Shown here: piece by piece, positions 1 through 12,062 of the stretch
Position numbering within the stretch: the stretch's first letter is position 1
How the letters are laid out: every line of letters begins with the position of its first letter
Assembly: GCA_036250195.1 (NCBI GenBank)
Contig: JAVHZZ010000003.1
Location: 86,879,418 to 86,943,417 of the forward strand
Origin: Mixophyes australis
Lineage: Eukaryota > Chordata > Amphibia > Anura > Limnodynastidae
Length of the DNA stretch: 64,000 bases
Direction: 5' to 3'
Position numbers and translations under genes: made by a program
Notes under the pieces: generated by a model
Database searches by the model: none
Told to the model about the DNA's origin: nothing
Seen by the model: the letters and a program-made list of their open reading frames with translations, nothing else

Positions 1-96
1 TTTTTAAATATGGATAATACTGTGGAGTGTTATGGTCTTGTATGTCTTTATCTGTTAAACAAAAGTGTACTGTGTATACCCTGTTTAACAAATCTT

Positions 97-156
<60 letters not shown>

Positions 157-832
157 TATTTCCAAATTGACCTTTTCTGTTGGTTATTGTACAACAATAA
201 CAGCTATAATGACTTAAATAGTGCTGTCCTAAAATTGAACAATTTTATGCACATGTTTCATTGCACCACAAACTACAGGCTGACTAGAAAGCATGTCGGT
301 TGAAAATTGCTCAAACATAACTGTCCCAAACTGCTATTGATTTTTGCAGTGAAAAGGAAAAGCAGAATGTTTTTCATCTTTCTACAATTTGTGTTTAGCT
401 GTTTTTTAGCACTGTTTGCACATTGCCCCATTTCTTCACAAAACAGACATTAATTGGAGTCGTAGTTATGTTTTCTTTATCTGTTGAATGATAATGTGCG
501 GGTTTACAAAGTAACAAAAGTACAAAAAACGATAGGCAAAGAAAATATGTATTTACCACAGTCTACTGTAGCACAACATTCTGTACTATAATAATGGATA
601 GCAGACACAAATACATTTGGAACATAAATATTAAAAGCAATCTAATCTCAAAAAATTTATTTGCTTAATTGTGTTTAATAGATGGTAACGGAGATATAGA
701 TACATGTAATCTCTCTGAACAGACTATGAGCCAGATGAGGGTTCTGTGGCTGCCTCCCATTTTCCCTGCCTCCTGTCATATTTTGGACCTTCCATTCCCC
801 CCCAATATTTTTGTACCACAGCAACATGACAT
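1..832. other. gene-free AT-rich DNA
   Basis: Apart from the AT microsatellite inside it, I see no coding region, transposon end or structured repeat here. Frames that cross the AT run are artefacts of the repeat. Confidence 0.6.
100..146. repeat. (AT)n microsatellite
   Basis: About 23 uninterrupted AT dinucleotides. Similar runs occur at 30.7 and 58.5 kb. Confidence 0.97.
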
Positions 833-925
833 GATTGTTTATTTATATAGCACTGCCATATTGTGCACCGCTGTACAGAGTATTTAGTCATTCACATCAG
901 TACCTGTCCCATGCATACCTCCCAA
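833..925 (-). repeat. L2/SINE tail fragment
   Basis: The sequence reads as a diverged copy of the tail TTTATTTATATAGC followed by CGCTGTACAGAG. The same tail is seen in better copies at 35.5 and 44.5 kb, where it ends a tRNA-headed SINE. Only the tail is present here. Confidence 0.7.
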
Positions 926-3339
926 CTAGGGCTGAGCAACCATTAGGCTGATCAGGCTGTAGCCTAGGGCGCTGGGCAGTGGAGGCGCTGCGTTGGCGAT
1001 CTCTAGTAAAAACATTTTTTTTACAATGTCAATATATCCCCCCCCCTAAAATGTTGGCGCTCACAACCTCATTGATCGGGCCGCCCATGGTCTCAAGGGG
1101 GCATCCCAGACTGTCCCTGCATACAATGTGGTAAATGCAGGCAGCTAACAGCACATCTGATGCTGTTAGATGCCCCATCAGTGTGGCTACCGTGCCAAGC
1201 TTAGTTTAACCTTATGTCCAAGATTATTTACAAAAGGGACACAGGCTAAAGCAACAATAGCCTCCTGAATGTAAAATCTACAAGAAGTATATAATTTATT
1301 TATCTATTGTTTATTTCATGTAAAATGCTGAATGGTTTAGCCTCATTCACATCTTTAGATATAGAGGGAGGAGAAATTGAAATTATCTTTACTACAAGTG
1401 GAAATTGTATGTACATTTTGTTTAATATAGTGCTCGGAGTACACCTGGAAATGTACTTCTCAAATAAAGTGCTTCTCAATGTGGAAGGGCAAAACTCATC
1501 CTATTAAAAGTAAAGGATCCGCGATGAAAAAAATCCATCTCTGAGCTGGTGTAAACTGATGTTCTTTCAACTTCTCCCTGGCTATGTAAACTTTTTCTCT
1601 TACACAAATGCCCTACTTAGCTCTTCAATGTAAACTCCTAACAGCGAGATTTACTCTTCTGATCAGAATCTTAAGCCTTTTCCTTCTTCAGATTGACAAT
1701 TGAGGAACAATACAGTGCTTTTGCACTGCGCAGTTGACAATTTGTACTTCATAAATTACCCCCATAGTATACATTCTAATTTAGTACAACAGCTTGGGAC
1801 AGGGACATCTGTTAGTTTTAATAGGCTAGAAGGGCATGTTGAGAGAACAAGGCTTAGAATGGAGAAAAATGGGAGGAGATACTCTGGCTGCTCACATCCA
1901 CTCCTACTGAGGAATAATTGGTCACTAGTCAACTGCTAGTGCCTCCCTAATGACGTTTTTCTTTCTCCTACAAATCACTAAATTATGAGTATAATACAAT
2001 ATGCTAGCAGAAGGCATTGCAAACCATTTCAATGTTGAGCAATAATAGCTCTAAAGATAAGGGCAATACCCTTAACTGCTGAGCTGACACACAGTAATAA
2101 TTTCACATTCCCTAATTTCTCTGCTAGCTTCTTCTCGAGCACAGAAGAATTGGGTGTTCTGTCACTGCTGGAGACCCCAGTTTTAGACAGGTCTTTGTGA
2201 CCTTTACATATAGCGTTGACTCCCTTTGTCCAAATCACTGAATAACAGATTGTAAAATTGATTATACAGGAAATATTTTCCTGAAATATTCTCTGTACAG
2301 CACTGCAGAAAATTGTATGTGCTAAAAAAAGTAAATGCTTCAAATGCCTGCAAAGCTATATTCAAATGTCTATTTGTAGAAAGTCTTTTTTGCCCACTGT
2401 TTTTCACCATTAAATTTGCAATTAAGCCATTTTGGCATGCACAGATTAATGATAGAAATGCGTGAGTCTCCAACAATTTACTTGGCAGAATTGTAGTACT
2501 ATTTTTGGCAAAAGTTTTAAAATACATTGTAAGGATTGAAGCAAAAATTGTTCATAAAGATGTTTTAGGGGATAAAAATGTACATTTGTTCATTTTGATA
2601 CCTTTGAATTTGTTATACAATGTTATTAAAAATTATAGTTATGCTTAAAAACAACATTTAAACAGACATTTCTTTTTTAAATATCAATTTGAGGTTTTGC
2701 TAGCATGGCCTTAGAAAACCGATTTGCTGGTTGGAATCACTTTGTTGAAACTTATCATTTCGCAAAATGTTTCACTAATCTCTATTTCATATAATATTAT
2801 ATTCAATTAACTCTGTTCACATACAATAGCACAAAGGTAGAATTTAGTTGTGGTTTGTTGTTTTGCATTTTGTAAATAGTTTTATTTCTGAAAAACTCCT
2901 TTGGTACTCTGCTGTCATTTGGTATTATTACCAGAAGAACAATAAATGGCACCCACACTACGGAGTTTCCTCCGTTTTTAAGGGGACCTGGTATTAATCT
3001 TACCTGTGCATGTCTCACATTATTGTATAATTGATTATTAGATTTATGTAAATATGTGGATAGAAAACACTTTTTTAATAGCTACACCCTGGCTTCAAGT
3101 CACCACCACTCAGATTGGTTGGCAAACACTCTGGCAGACCAATTCAAAATAATTGGATGCAATTGGAGAATTACATGAAACAAGGAGAAGAATTAAAAAC
3201 CCAATATGAGAGCAAAAAAGTAAACTAAATCTTTGCGGAGGCAAAAAAATGCAGAGAGACAATGCCTCCTTACATAAAAGAAATAAAGTCATGATAGCAC
3301 AATACAAAGTTTATTTCATTATGCGGGATTCATGTGATG
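926..3339. other. gene-free stretch
   Basis: No defensible coding region. Positions 940-1000 share the words CCTAGGGCGC and GGCGCTGCG with the hAT element at 8.6-10.35 kb, so this may be a fragment of that family. The remainder looks unique or too old to recognise. Confidence 0.5.
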
Positions 3340-3349
3340 TTAAATACGT

Positions 3350-3683
3350 TTGTGTCAAAATAGACAAAAGTATTATAGGAGCGATACCTTTATTGGCTAA
3401 CCCCAAAAAATTATTTGCAGAAACTGCAATCCAGGATGAATTTACACAGACACAATAAAGACGACTCTGGATGAACGGCTTATCTTAATGATGTATTCCC
3501 CCCCCTTTCCTGTACAAATTTCTTGATGAAACAATTCTTAAATGTTGTGCCTTTTCTTCAGTAATTCATTTGTAAACTTGCCTGATGTGCTCTGAAAGAA
3601 AGCAAATATAATAATAATATTTTTTTTTAGTTAGCCAATAAACGTATCACTCCTATAATATTTTTGTCTTTTTTGACACGAAA
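3350..3683. repeat. inverted repeat of PLE terminal type
   Basis: Two arms of about 50 bp, at 3352-3402 and 3632-3681, are reverse complements with a few mismatches. Both contain TATTATAGGAG, GATAC and TTTATTGGCTAA. About 230 bp lie between them. This word pattern is one I associate with ends of Penelope-like retroelements in vertebrates, and PLE coding remnants follow immediately downstream. Inverted ends are a known feature of PLEs, so this is probably the junction of two PLE termini. Confidence 0.55.
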
Positions 3684-3699
3684 GTATTTAACATCACAT

Positions 3700-4414
3700 A
3701 GATTTTTCTGGCTAACACGGTACTGCAATAATAATATAAAAAAATATTTTTTGCTACACATTTTGATTATGCAGGATTCAAATGCCTCGAAAAATATCCA
3801 GAGTTATTGTGAAAAAACACTGGAATATCTTAACAAAGGACAAAGGCCTAAGACAGATTTTACTTACATACTAACAGGTGGTATATAGAGAAGCTCCAGA
3901 CATTAAAAAGAACCTGACAACAAACCACATCAAGAATAAGATCACTAACAGCAACTGGCTGACAAATTCAAAAGAGCGGCTCTTACCTATGCGGACAGTG
4001 CAGCAACTGCAAAACTTTGAACAACAAAAGCACTAGACTCATCACAGAGTTCTAATCCATAACAAAGACCCACCACCTACAAGGTGAAAGATTTCCTTAT
4101 ATGCCACACAGAGAATGTCATATACCTTATGCAATGCACATGTGGAATACGTTGGGGAAATATTAAGGAAACTGGAAACAAGGATTGCAGAATACTTTAG
4201 AAATAAAACTGCAAGTGTTTTAAGCAACACAATAGTCTCATTACCACTAGTGACCCCACTATCCTGAACTTTATGGCCATATCTCAAGTCAAAAGAAATA
4301 GAAGAGAGTAAATTTTACACAGAAGATCAACAAAGAGGCGGCAAAATTAACATTCAAACTCCAAACTCTGACACCACATGGCCTCAATGTGGACTTTGAA
4401 ATCGCACTTCTCTG
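3700..4414 (+). pseudogene. Penelope-like element, 3' coding remnant with GIY-YIG
   Basis: PLEs encode a reverse transcriptase joined to a C-terminal GIY-YIG endonuclease. Read across several frameshifts, this segment shows a Cys-rich knuckle (CGQCSNCKTL, about 3993-4021), then VIYLMQCTCGI and YVGEILRKLETRIAEYF with the expected spacing (about 4107-4200), and finally LNVDFEIALL just before a stop at about 4412. That order and the closing words match the C-terminus of Neptune-type PLEs as I know them. The reading frame is broken several times and no reverse transcriptase core was found, so it is a dead fragment. Two better-preserved relatives occur at 22.8 and 24.9 kb. Confidence 0.72.
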
Positions 4415-4439
4415 ATAGCCTCCTTTATGTAATTATTCA

Positions 4440-6055
4440 CACCAATACACCACAATAGGGATTAATAATCTTCCAACACATTAACATCTCCATATAGTAA
4501 TTACTAGCATCCTTATACATAACTCCTGTATTTTATCATCATTTACTGCACTATCCACCAAATCCATGCATTGTACTACTCTAGTCTAGATTTCACCACC
4601 TTATTCTAGCAACAATAGAAGTTAACACATCATTACTAGTTACACATAGGTCTAGTCACTCAAACATATACAATAGGACCATTTAATTTAGTTTATTTTA
4701 TTTATTTTCATCATTTAATCACCCACTTATCCCAATATATCTACTAATTAGTAATATTGGATGATGATTATTATTATATTTTATGTATAAGGTGCTACAA
4801 AAGGTCCACAATGCCATGCATGACAAATATACAGATAAGAGGTTAATGCAGATCAAATTAAGGGACAGTGAGTGAGAGGGATGGTAGTGATCAGCGTGAA
4901 GTAGGCCAGAGGTGAAAACTTATTCACAGTACAGTTGTAAATAGCAGTGACATCACAAAGATACACAGTTACAGAATTAAGGTCTTCATTCATAGGTCGA
5001 AGGGTCTTGACTTCCCAAGAACTCAACGTGGCATTGGTGGATTCCTCTGGTTATTGTTCCTTGAGATTGCCATGTGTCCTCCTTAAGAATCAGACCACTA
5101 ATCTATATAAACTGTTTTTTTCTGATCCCTGTGAACTGGCTATTTGGTGTATGAAAAAGTGATATTAATTATAACTAGCGTTTGCAAGGTGCAATCACTA
5201 CATAGATAACACCAGAAACGTTCTCATGTGATTATGAATAGAATGATATCAAGCTCAATGTAATTAATATGTTGTAAACATTAATTATCTTTTTCACCAC
5301 CTTGTATTTTATATTAACTAAAATAAATAGATTAAACTTATTTGCTATAATAATTATTCAATTGCGTACTATTTGCATCGCAAGCAATATTAGTGTACAG
5401 AAAATATTGATTACCACTTCCATCCAATTATTAAACTTCAACAGGGGAGAGACAAATCACATGGAATCGATTGCTGGAGTGGTGATGAAAGCCAAGACAA
5501 GGGAGTTAGGAGGAAGGATGCTAAAGAAATGAGTCTTTCGGGCATGCTTGAAGCCAAGGCTAAGGTTAGTAACGGCTATTCTGATAGGGCGTTGGTGATT
5601 GTTTTATAGATGGGAAGTGGCCCGATATTGGATTGATATTATAGCACACACATAGCCATTCTAAGCTGTTAACAAAACACACATAATTTACATGCCTCTT
5701 CATTCATGTGCAGGTAGACATGCATACCATACAAATTATTGTACAATAATTTAGGTAACCTAACCCTAGTGCAACTAAATAATGTAGGGAGTCTCTACAT
5801 ACAGTTATTCGTGATCTATCTTCTCATTGGAGATTCTTTACATTTGTTTACACATCAGGTTTTTTCAATCATCACAACAGACTTTGTACCTCCATCAAGG
5901 TAATTTTATCATACACTGGTTTACTCTTCATTGTGACTCACAACTTTTACTAAACAAATCATTTATTGTTTTATTAATTTAACATCAACAGATTATTTAA
6001 TCTTTCCCCCCTATTTTTCATATACATACATCCTCAAAATCCATTTACTCTGCAG
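4440..6055. other. gene-free stretch
   Basis: AT-rich sequence with no recognised coding region or transposon end. Small open frames here have no family features. Confidence 0.5.
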
Positions 6056-6750
6056 TAGGTATCAACACGCTTGGAGTTTGTCAGAATTTGTGGGTTTTTG
6101 CTTGTTTGTCCACCCACCTCTTGAGGATTGACCACAAGTTCTCAATGGGATTAAATTCTGGGGATTTAGTGATCACTTTTATCTTTTGGCAAGGTGCTCC
6201 ATTATGCTGGAAAAGGCATTGTTTGTCAACAAACTGTTCTTGGATGGTTGGGAGAAGTTGCTCTTAGAGGACGTTTTGGTAACATTCTTTATTCATGGCT
6301 ATGTTCTTAGGCAAAATTGTGAGTGTGCCCACTCCCTTGGCTAAGAAGTAACCCCACACATAATAGGTCTCAGGATTGCTTTACTGTTGGCATAGCACAG
6401 GACTGATGGTAGCGCTCACCTTTCCTTCTCTAGACAAGCAGTTTTCCAGATGCCCCAAACAATCTGAAGGAGAATTCACCAGAGAAAATGACTTTACCTC
6501 AGTCCTCAGCAGTCCAATTTCTGTACCTTTTGCAGAATATCAGTCTGTTCCTGGAGAGAAGAAACTTCTTTGCAGCCTTCAAGACACCAGGCCATCCTTC
6601 ATAAGTCTTCGCCTCACTGTGCGTGCAGATGCACTCACACCTGCCTGCTGCCATTCCTGAGCAAACTCTGCACTGGTGGGAGTGGGCTTGCGCACAATTT
6701 TGCCAGGAAATTAATCTCTTTTAGGTAGGTGGAGATGCTTGATTGTTTAA
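6056..6750 (-). pseudogene. Tc1-like transposase remnant
   Basis: On the minus strand the translation shows Tc1-type transposase words in the right order: an N-terminal helix-turn-helix region with SARTVRRRLMKDG (about 6590-6630), then FSLVNSPSDCLGHLE, VKQS, CVGLLLSQG and IPRI near the left end, where the catalytic DDE core normally lies. Stops and frameshifts interrupt the frame (for example in the piece after VKQS). Tc1 transposases cut and paste short elements at TA sites. No terminal inverted repeats were identified, so boundaries are approximate. This is an old inactive copy. Confidence 0.75.
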
Positions 6751-6832
6751 GGTACCAGTCAGTGGCTGAGGCATACTAGAAAATATTACAAAGTTTAGAA
6801 TAATATTTATGAAACGTCACAGCTATCTCGAC

Positions 6833-8517
6833 TAGAGATGGTCACTGACCCCCGTGTTTTGGTTTTGTATTCGGTTTTGGGATCTGGATTACCGTCGTGT
6901 TTTGGTTTTGGTTTTGCAAATCCGCCCTTGCGTGTTTTGGTTTTGGTTGGTTTGGTTTTGCTATTTTTGAAAAAATTACCATTTTTTTGGTCTAAAATAA
7001 CCTAATTTAGTGCTCCACCATTTTCTTAGATAAGTGAGGTAATTCTAAAGCTAATAAATTATGAAAAAACAGTTTAATCCCTGGTAGGCCATCCTTAATG
7101 CGAACACTTGTCTGCAAATTATACAGTCAAACCTGGTTTTCTACCTCCTCCATCTTTGATTATTGGCAATGTAGCCATCGTCTTTGGGTGTATATTACAC
7201 CCTACACTTGTAGTTGAATATAAAAAAAGCAGCCTGCACAGACTGTGGAGCTAGAAAGTAAAATTAAATGGACCACAGTACTTTGGTGGCTATCTAACTC
7301 CCCCGCCCTCCACTTGTAGTTGAATATAAAAAAAGCAGCCTGCATAGACTGTACAACTAGAAATTCGAATATACAAAGAAATGGACAAGGAGTTTGGTAT
7401 CTGTCTGCATCAGATCCCCTCTTCACTAGGAATAAAATAGAAAACTATTCAGCCATTATATAATCTAGAATATAAATAGAAATTGAGAAAGGCAATTTGA
7501 TATCTGTCTGCATCATAATCATCAACATCCTCATTAGCGCCCTCGTCACCTCCATAAATCTCACCCTCATCCTCTTCTATTTCCAAAGTGGCATCCTCAA
7601 TTTGTGTATCACCGGCTACACTCGGGCTGTTCAGGTACACATCAGCAGAACTGCTGAAAGGGCCCTTCTTTATGGGTACACTAACAGAATGCTCACGCTT
7701 AGACATACCACTGGTGGATGGACTCTCCACAGGGATTGGTGTCATTTCTGATTCAGACCAAACATTATCCTCCAATGCCTTACTGTTATCTTGCAGCTCG
7801 GCTTTGACGCGTAACAGTAGTTGTGCACCACGTGTAGGCTCGGTAATATTTTTGGATCTGCCACTAATAGCCAAAGGTGGAGGCCTCATTCTCTCTTTGC
7901 CACTGCGTGTGTAGAATGGCATGTTGGCAATTTTTTTTTTATCGGCACTTAACTTTTGCTCAGTAACACTTCTTTTTCGCTTCAACACAGTAAATTATTT
8001 TTTTTTATTTTGTTTTTTGGACTGATTTCGAAACACTCTGTAATTTGACATCGCATTGCCCAGATGACGTACTGGGAACACTAACATCAGGACTGGTGAC
8101 AGAACCTGGTTGCTCATTCTGATCATATGTGGACTGCTTTGAATCCATTATGAGCGCAAAGCACTTGTAGTGGTAAAAATTATTTGGTAAGATACTGCTG
8201 ACAAATATGACTTTTTACAGCCAGAAATATTTATGCACAATTATGGGGGACACCCCAAATGCACTGAGGAGTGCCAAATATTAAAACAAAATTCTAAACC
8301 TCTATCCTCCTCTCTTCTCTAGCGATTTTTGTTAGAGCAATTGCATGAAGAATATTGTATTCTCTGTCCCTGCTCTAATCAGCCTGTGACTACACCCTGC
8401 TCTCTCCCTCTGTCAAATGGCGATGGATTGCTGTGGAGGCGTGTATTTATAATCTTCAAGTATCGCGAGAACCGAGCCCCGACGACGTCACAATGACGTT
8501 CCTCCTCTTACTGCTGT
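6833..8517 (-). mobile_element. hAT element, copy A (5' truncated)
   Basis: The 3' terminus, TAGAGATGG read on the plus strand at 6833, is followed by an array of TTTTGG units, as at the 3' end of the plus-strand copy at 26.0-29.5 kb. Internal order matches that copy in reverse: a short 3' tandem repeat (a 106-bp unit twice, about 7205-7365), an N-terminal transposase frame, one copy of the 100-bp leader unit (about 8150-8290), and the 5' leader up to about 8515, where homology stops abruptly. No target duplication could be matched because the 5' end is missing. Confidence 0.85.
7449..8148 (-). pseudogene. hAT transposase N-terminal segment, no catalytic core
   Basis: The start codon on the minus strand is the complement of 8146-8148, opening with MDSKQSTYD as in the copy at 28.08 kb. 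A frameshift near 8000, in a homopolymer-rich Lys stretch, breaks the frame. From 7988 to 7449 the frame is open (179 residues) and ends with SRLYNG and a stop exactly as in the 28-kb copy. The conserved block MPFYTRSGKERMRP lies about 25 residues into this open part, and an acidic tract (EIEEDEGEI) follows near the end. No BED finger, DDE core or dimerisation domain is present. It keeps 13 residues (around PIKKGPFSS) that the 28-kb copy lacks. The N-terminal tail of this hAT group has no function known to me. Confidence 0.75.
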
Positions 8518-8575
8518 ACCAACTAGTATTAAGATTACAATGGTATTGCATATAAACAATAATGTGTCGAATTAC

Positions 8576-10596
8576 TGCTCTGTCCCTGCGCTCATATAGC
8601 CAGTGTGACCAGGGCCGGTGCCAGGTGTCACAGCACCCTAGGCAAAACTTCAGCCTACCGCCCCTGCTCGCCCCAAAAGCATCTTCTCAGCCACTCACAC
8701 ACACACACTTGACTTTTGAAAATAAATGAATATAAATTCTGCATTTATTGTTTAGGAACAAACACAGGATTTGTAGGGAGGAGTTTCCATTCCATGCCAC
8801 CAGAGTGGGCATGACCAGCACGTAAAGGGAGTTGCTATAATTTTATACAGCGCTAGGCTGCTCTACAACCCCCTCCTATGCTCATCAAATAGACAGGCAA
8901 TGCTGCGTACACTACTATTAGGTGCATGCAGTTTACCCTTCACTAGCAGAGCAGTGTGTAGCAGGACATACCTCCCAATTGTCTTTGCAGCGGGGACAAA
9001 GTCCTGACTGAGCAAAATAAGCGAATCCAAAATCAGGACTGCCCCATCATATTCAGGACTGTTGGCAGACTGTCCTGTTTTCTCCTACCTGTTCTTGAAG
9101 CTTTCCTTACCTGCAGCTGCTGGTGGCTTAAACTCAAATGCTGCTTGTCTGGATCTTGGGATGTTGTTGCCCTGTTTGGAAAAAAGGATAGGTACATAAA
9201 TTATGGAAAGTTTAGCAATGAGAGAACCCTCTGGGCCTTCCTCCCCCAAATCAAGAGCACCCAAGTTTAATAATTATGCCTCCCTCCCTGCAAGCAGCCC
9301 AGACCTTAAATTAATATAATTCCGATTTAATAAATAGACCTATTTCTCCAAACATCCCTGACATTAAATTAATAGAATTTCCATTTAATAATCAACTTAT
9401 TTCCGTCCTATGAGCTCCAACATTAAATTAATAGTTTTCACATTTAATAAATTGACCTACTTCCATCCCAAAAGTCCCGACCTTTTAATAAGTAGTATTC
9501 ACATTTAATAAATAGCCCTTTTTCTCTACAAACTCTGCCTGCTCCCATTCAATTGATAGCCCCCAAATCATCCCAGTACATTTATAGTCCCACATTAAAT
9601 AGGCACCAACACTTTTATATTAAATACCCCTAAATAAATAGCCCCTACCCACAAATTAATAGTTCTCACCCACCATTAAATGATTAACACCCTGCAATGT
9701 GGAAAAACATAATACCTAATTTATCATTGTTTTTTACCATTAAATAGAAATGTAATGTATAATTGCATACAGTAAGTACTTAAATAAAATATCAGAAACA
9801 CTCACTAAGGCATTAAATACTGCAGAAATGCAAAACTTGTTTTATAACATAGAACTATATTTTATTTTGAGCAGCATCACCCTACTATTAAATTAATAGC
9901 CCAGACCTTTTTCCAAAAACATTAATAGCCCTCCCTCTCTCCTCCCTGACACTTACCTTCTTCCATGTGGGTGTCAGCAGGTAAAAGTATCCACGCCTGT
10001 CTGATCCTGCAGCCCACCATAGTTTATCTTTGCCTCATCTGGGGGCGGAGCTTACCGGGTGGAAGGGGCGGAGCTTATCGGGTGGAAGGGGCGGAGCTTA
10101 TCGGCTTGTAGGAGTGCTGCTGAGACTCTCGATAAATGTGAATGTCAGCCTGACATTGTAATTATGGCTGAAACTAACACAACTGTGCGGCAGCTTTAGA
10201 TGTTACTTTAGAGCAGCGGCTGCTGCCTGTATGGAGTACAATGCCCAATCAATGCCTGCTTAATGCCCGACCCGATGGCCGCCTCAGTGGCGCCCCCGCA
10301 AGCCCGGCGCCCTAGGCAGCTGCCTAACGCTGCCTAATGGTAGCGCCGGGCCTGAGTGTGACCTAACCCTGCTTTCTCCCTCTGTCAAATGGCGATGGAT
10401 TGCTGTGGAGGCGGGTATTTATGCTTTTCAACTCTTGTGAGAACCGAGCTCAGAAATACGAATATGTCACAATAACGTTTTGCCTCGATTTCGAATCCGA
10501 ATGGGCGGGAGAGTACCGAGCGTGCTGGGCTCGGTCCTCGGATAGGCTAAATTCGGATGAATTCGGATCTCGGGGAACCGAGCCCGCCCATCTCTA
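8576..10596 (-). mobile_element. hAT element, copy B: 5' end only, split by another hAT
   Basis: From 10596 leftwards on the minus strand the sequence starts TAGAGATGGGCGGG and matches the 5' terminus of the element at 26009 through the words GGTACTCTCCCGCC and CAATCCATCGCCATTTGAC. It is interrupted at 8610-10354 by a different hAT and resumes at 8576-8609. It lies in the same orientation as copy A and repeats part of its leader, so A and B come from two elements or a duplication. Confidence 0.8.
8610..10354. mobile_element. nested non-autonomous hAT, 8-bp duplication AGTGTGAC
   Basis: The ends are CAGGGCCGGTGCC and GGTAGCGCCGGGCCTG, which are imperfect inverted repeats. They are flanked by AGTGTGAC at 8602-8609 and at 10355-10362, an exact 8-bp target duplication as hAT transposases make. 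The interior has no transposase frame. It contains ATTAAATTAATAG-type repeated words (about 9300-9900) and a repeated GGCGGAGCTTATCGGGTGG motif (about 10040-10100). Confidence 0.92.
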
Positions 10597-11090
10597 GTAT
10601 AAATTTAAGATGAGCGGGCTCGGATTTCGCTAATCCGAGCCCACCCAAACAGTGCGGATCCAACGGGATCCGAGCACTGTTTGGGTACTTCCGGCCGACA
10701 AAGGAATCCAAAACGAGGCTATGACATCCAAGTCTTGCGTCGGATCTCGCGAGACTCGGATGTCATAAATGCCCCGCTCGCGGCCGCCATCTCCATTCTC
10801 CCTGTGGTTACAGAAGATGGAGGTTGTTGAGATCCTGTGCTCTGTCCTGCTGATTAGTTTAGTAGTCAAGTGGTGCTCTGTCCTGCTGAGTCCAGTAATA
10901 CATTGTCCAGTGCTCTGTCCTGCTGATTCCAGTGGTGCTTTGGCCAGTGTCTGTCCTGCTGAGTCCAGTGGTGCTTTTGTCCTGTATTTTTTTATGCTAA
11001 ATCCATAGTAATTTGATATTTATCCAAAAATCTTAAAAAAATAAAAAAAATATTTCAAAAGTATAAAAAATATTATAGAGCAATATATTC

Positions 11091-11250
11091 TTGCAGTCCC
11101 AAAAAACAGGAACTGCAATCAATATTACTACGTTCACTGTTTCTGCAGTCCAAAAAATAGGAACTTCAATCTATATTACTACGTTCACTGTTTCTGCAGT
11201 CCAAAAAATAGGAACTGCAATCTATATTACTACGTTCACTGTTTCTGCAG
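11091..11250 (+). repeat. 52-bp tandem repeat in hAT leader, about 3 copies
   Basis: The unit contains CTGCAGTCCAAAAAATAGG and TATTACTACGTTCACTG, and repeats with a 52-bp period. It yields a repetitive open frame that I do not regard as coding. Confidence 0.9.
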
Positions 11251-11298
11251 TCCCAAAGTGTGTGTGGTTTAGGGGTACGTTCTCTTGTGCTGCATATA

Positions 11299-11676
11299 AT
11301 GGAGTACAAAAATTTGGAGGATAAAGTAGGGAAAGATCAAGACCCACTTTCTCCTAATGCTGAAGCTACTGCCACTAGTCATGACATAGATGATGAAATG
11401 CCATCAACGTCGTCTGCCAAGGGCGATGCCCAATCTCCTAGTAGAGGGCATGTAAAATCCAAAAAGCTCAGGTTTCCTAAAAGACCCGCTGGCAGGGATG
11501 CTGAGAACATCTGGTCCGGACTGAAGGACCTGCCAACCATTGCAGACATGTCTACTGTCGCTGCATTGGATGCTGTCACAATTGAAAAAATGGTGGAGGA
11601 TTACTTTGCTGACACCATCCAAGTAGACATGTCAGACAGTCCTTATTCTTACTGGCAGGAAAAAAAGCCAGTTTAG
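11299..11676 (+). pseudogene. hAT transposase with in-frame core deletion
   Basis: The ATG at 11299 opens MEYKNLEDKVGKDQDP, the counterpart of the METKNLED start of the 35-kb transposase. After GHVKSKK the sequence jumps, in frame, to the region encoding FPKRP, then DLPTIADMSTVAALDAVT and the beginning of the hAT dimerisation domain, as far as WQEKKPV. There a TGG codon of the relative (Trp) is TAG, so the product would be 125 residues. The BED finger and the whole DDE core are absent. Downstream of the stop the rest of the dimerisation region (SVYSERVFSAAGNLVSERRR) is still readable up to a 9-bp duplication near 11805. The product could not be an active transposase; interference with one is speculation. 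Confidence 0.8.
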
Positions 11677-12062
11677 AAGCCCCTGTACAAACTGGCTCTA
11701 TTTTACCCGAGTTGTCCCTCCTCCAGTGTGTACTCGGAAAGAGTTTTTAGTGCAGCGGGGAACCTGGTCAGTGAGCGGCGAAGGAGGTTGCTTCCGCAAA
11801 ACGTTGAAACGTTGAAAAAATGATGTTCATAAAAATGAATTATCAATTCCTCAATCAAGAACAGCACTGCCCTCCAGATACTACAGAGGGACCTGTGGTT
11901 GTGGAGTCCAGCGGGGACGAATTGATAATGTGTGAGGATGAGGAAGTACACACTGAAGGGGGCGAGGATTCAGAGGATGAGGATGAGGACGACATCTTGC
12001 CTCAGTAGAGCCAGTTTAGTTTGTACAGGGAGAGATGAACAGCTTTTTTTGTGTGGGGGCCC

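Noticed and set aside
10..303. Open frame running through the AT microsatellite, and similar ones at 30492-30974 and 58485-58725
   Set aside because: Poly(Tyr-Ile) frames arise from AT dinucleotides and have no other support.
3570..3600. CTGATG...CTGAAAG near the PLE inverted repeat as another hammerhead
   Set aside because: The core box has a mismatch at an essential A and no stem II can be drawn.
11091..11324. Repetitive 77-residue frame in the hAT leader
   Set aside because: It is a by-product of a 52-bp tandem repeat and lies upstream of the true N-terminal start at 11299.
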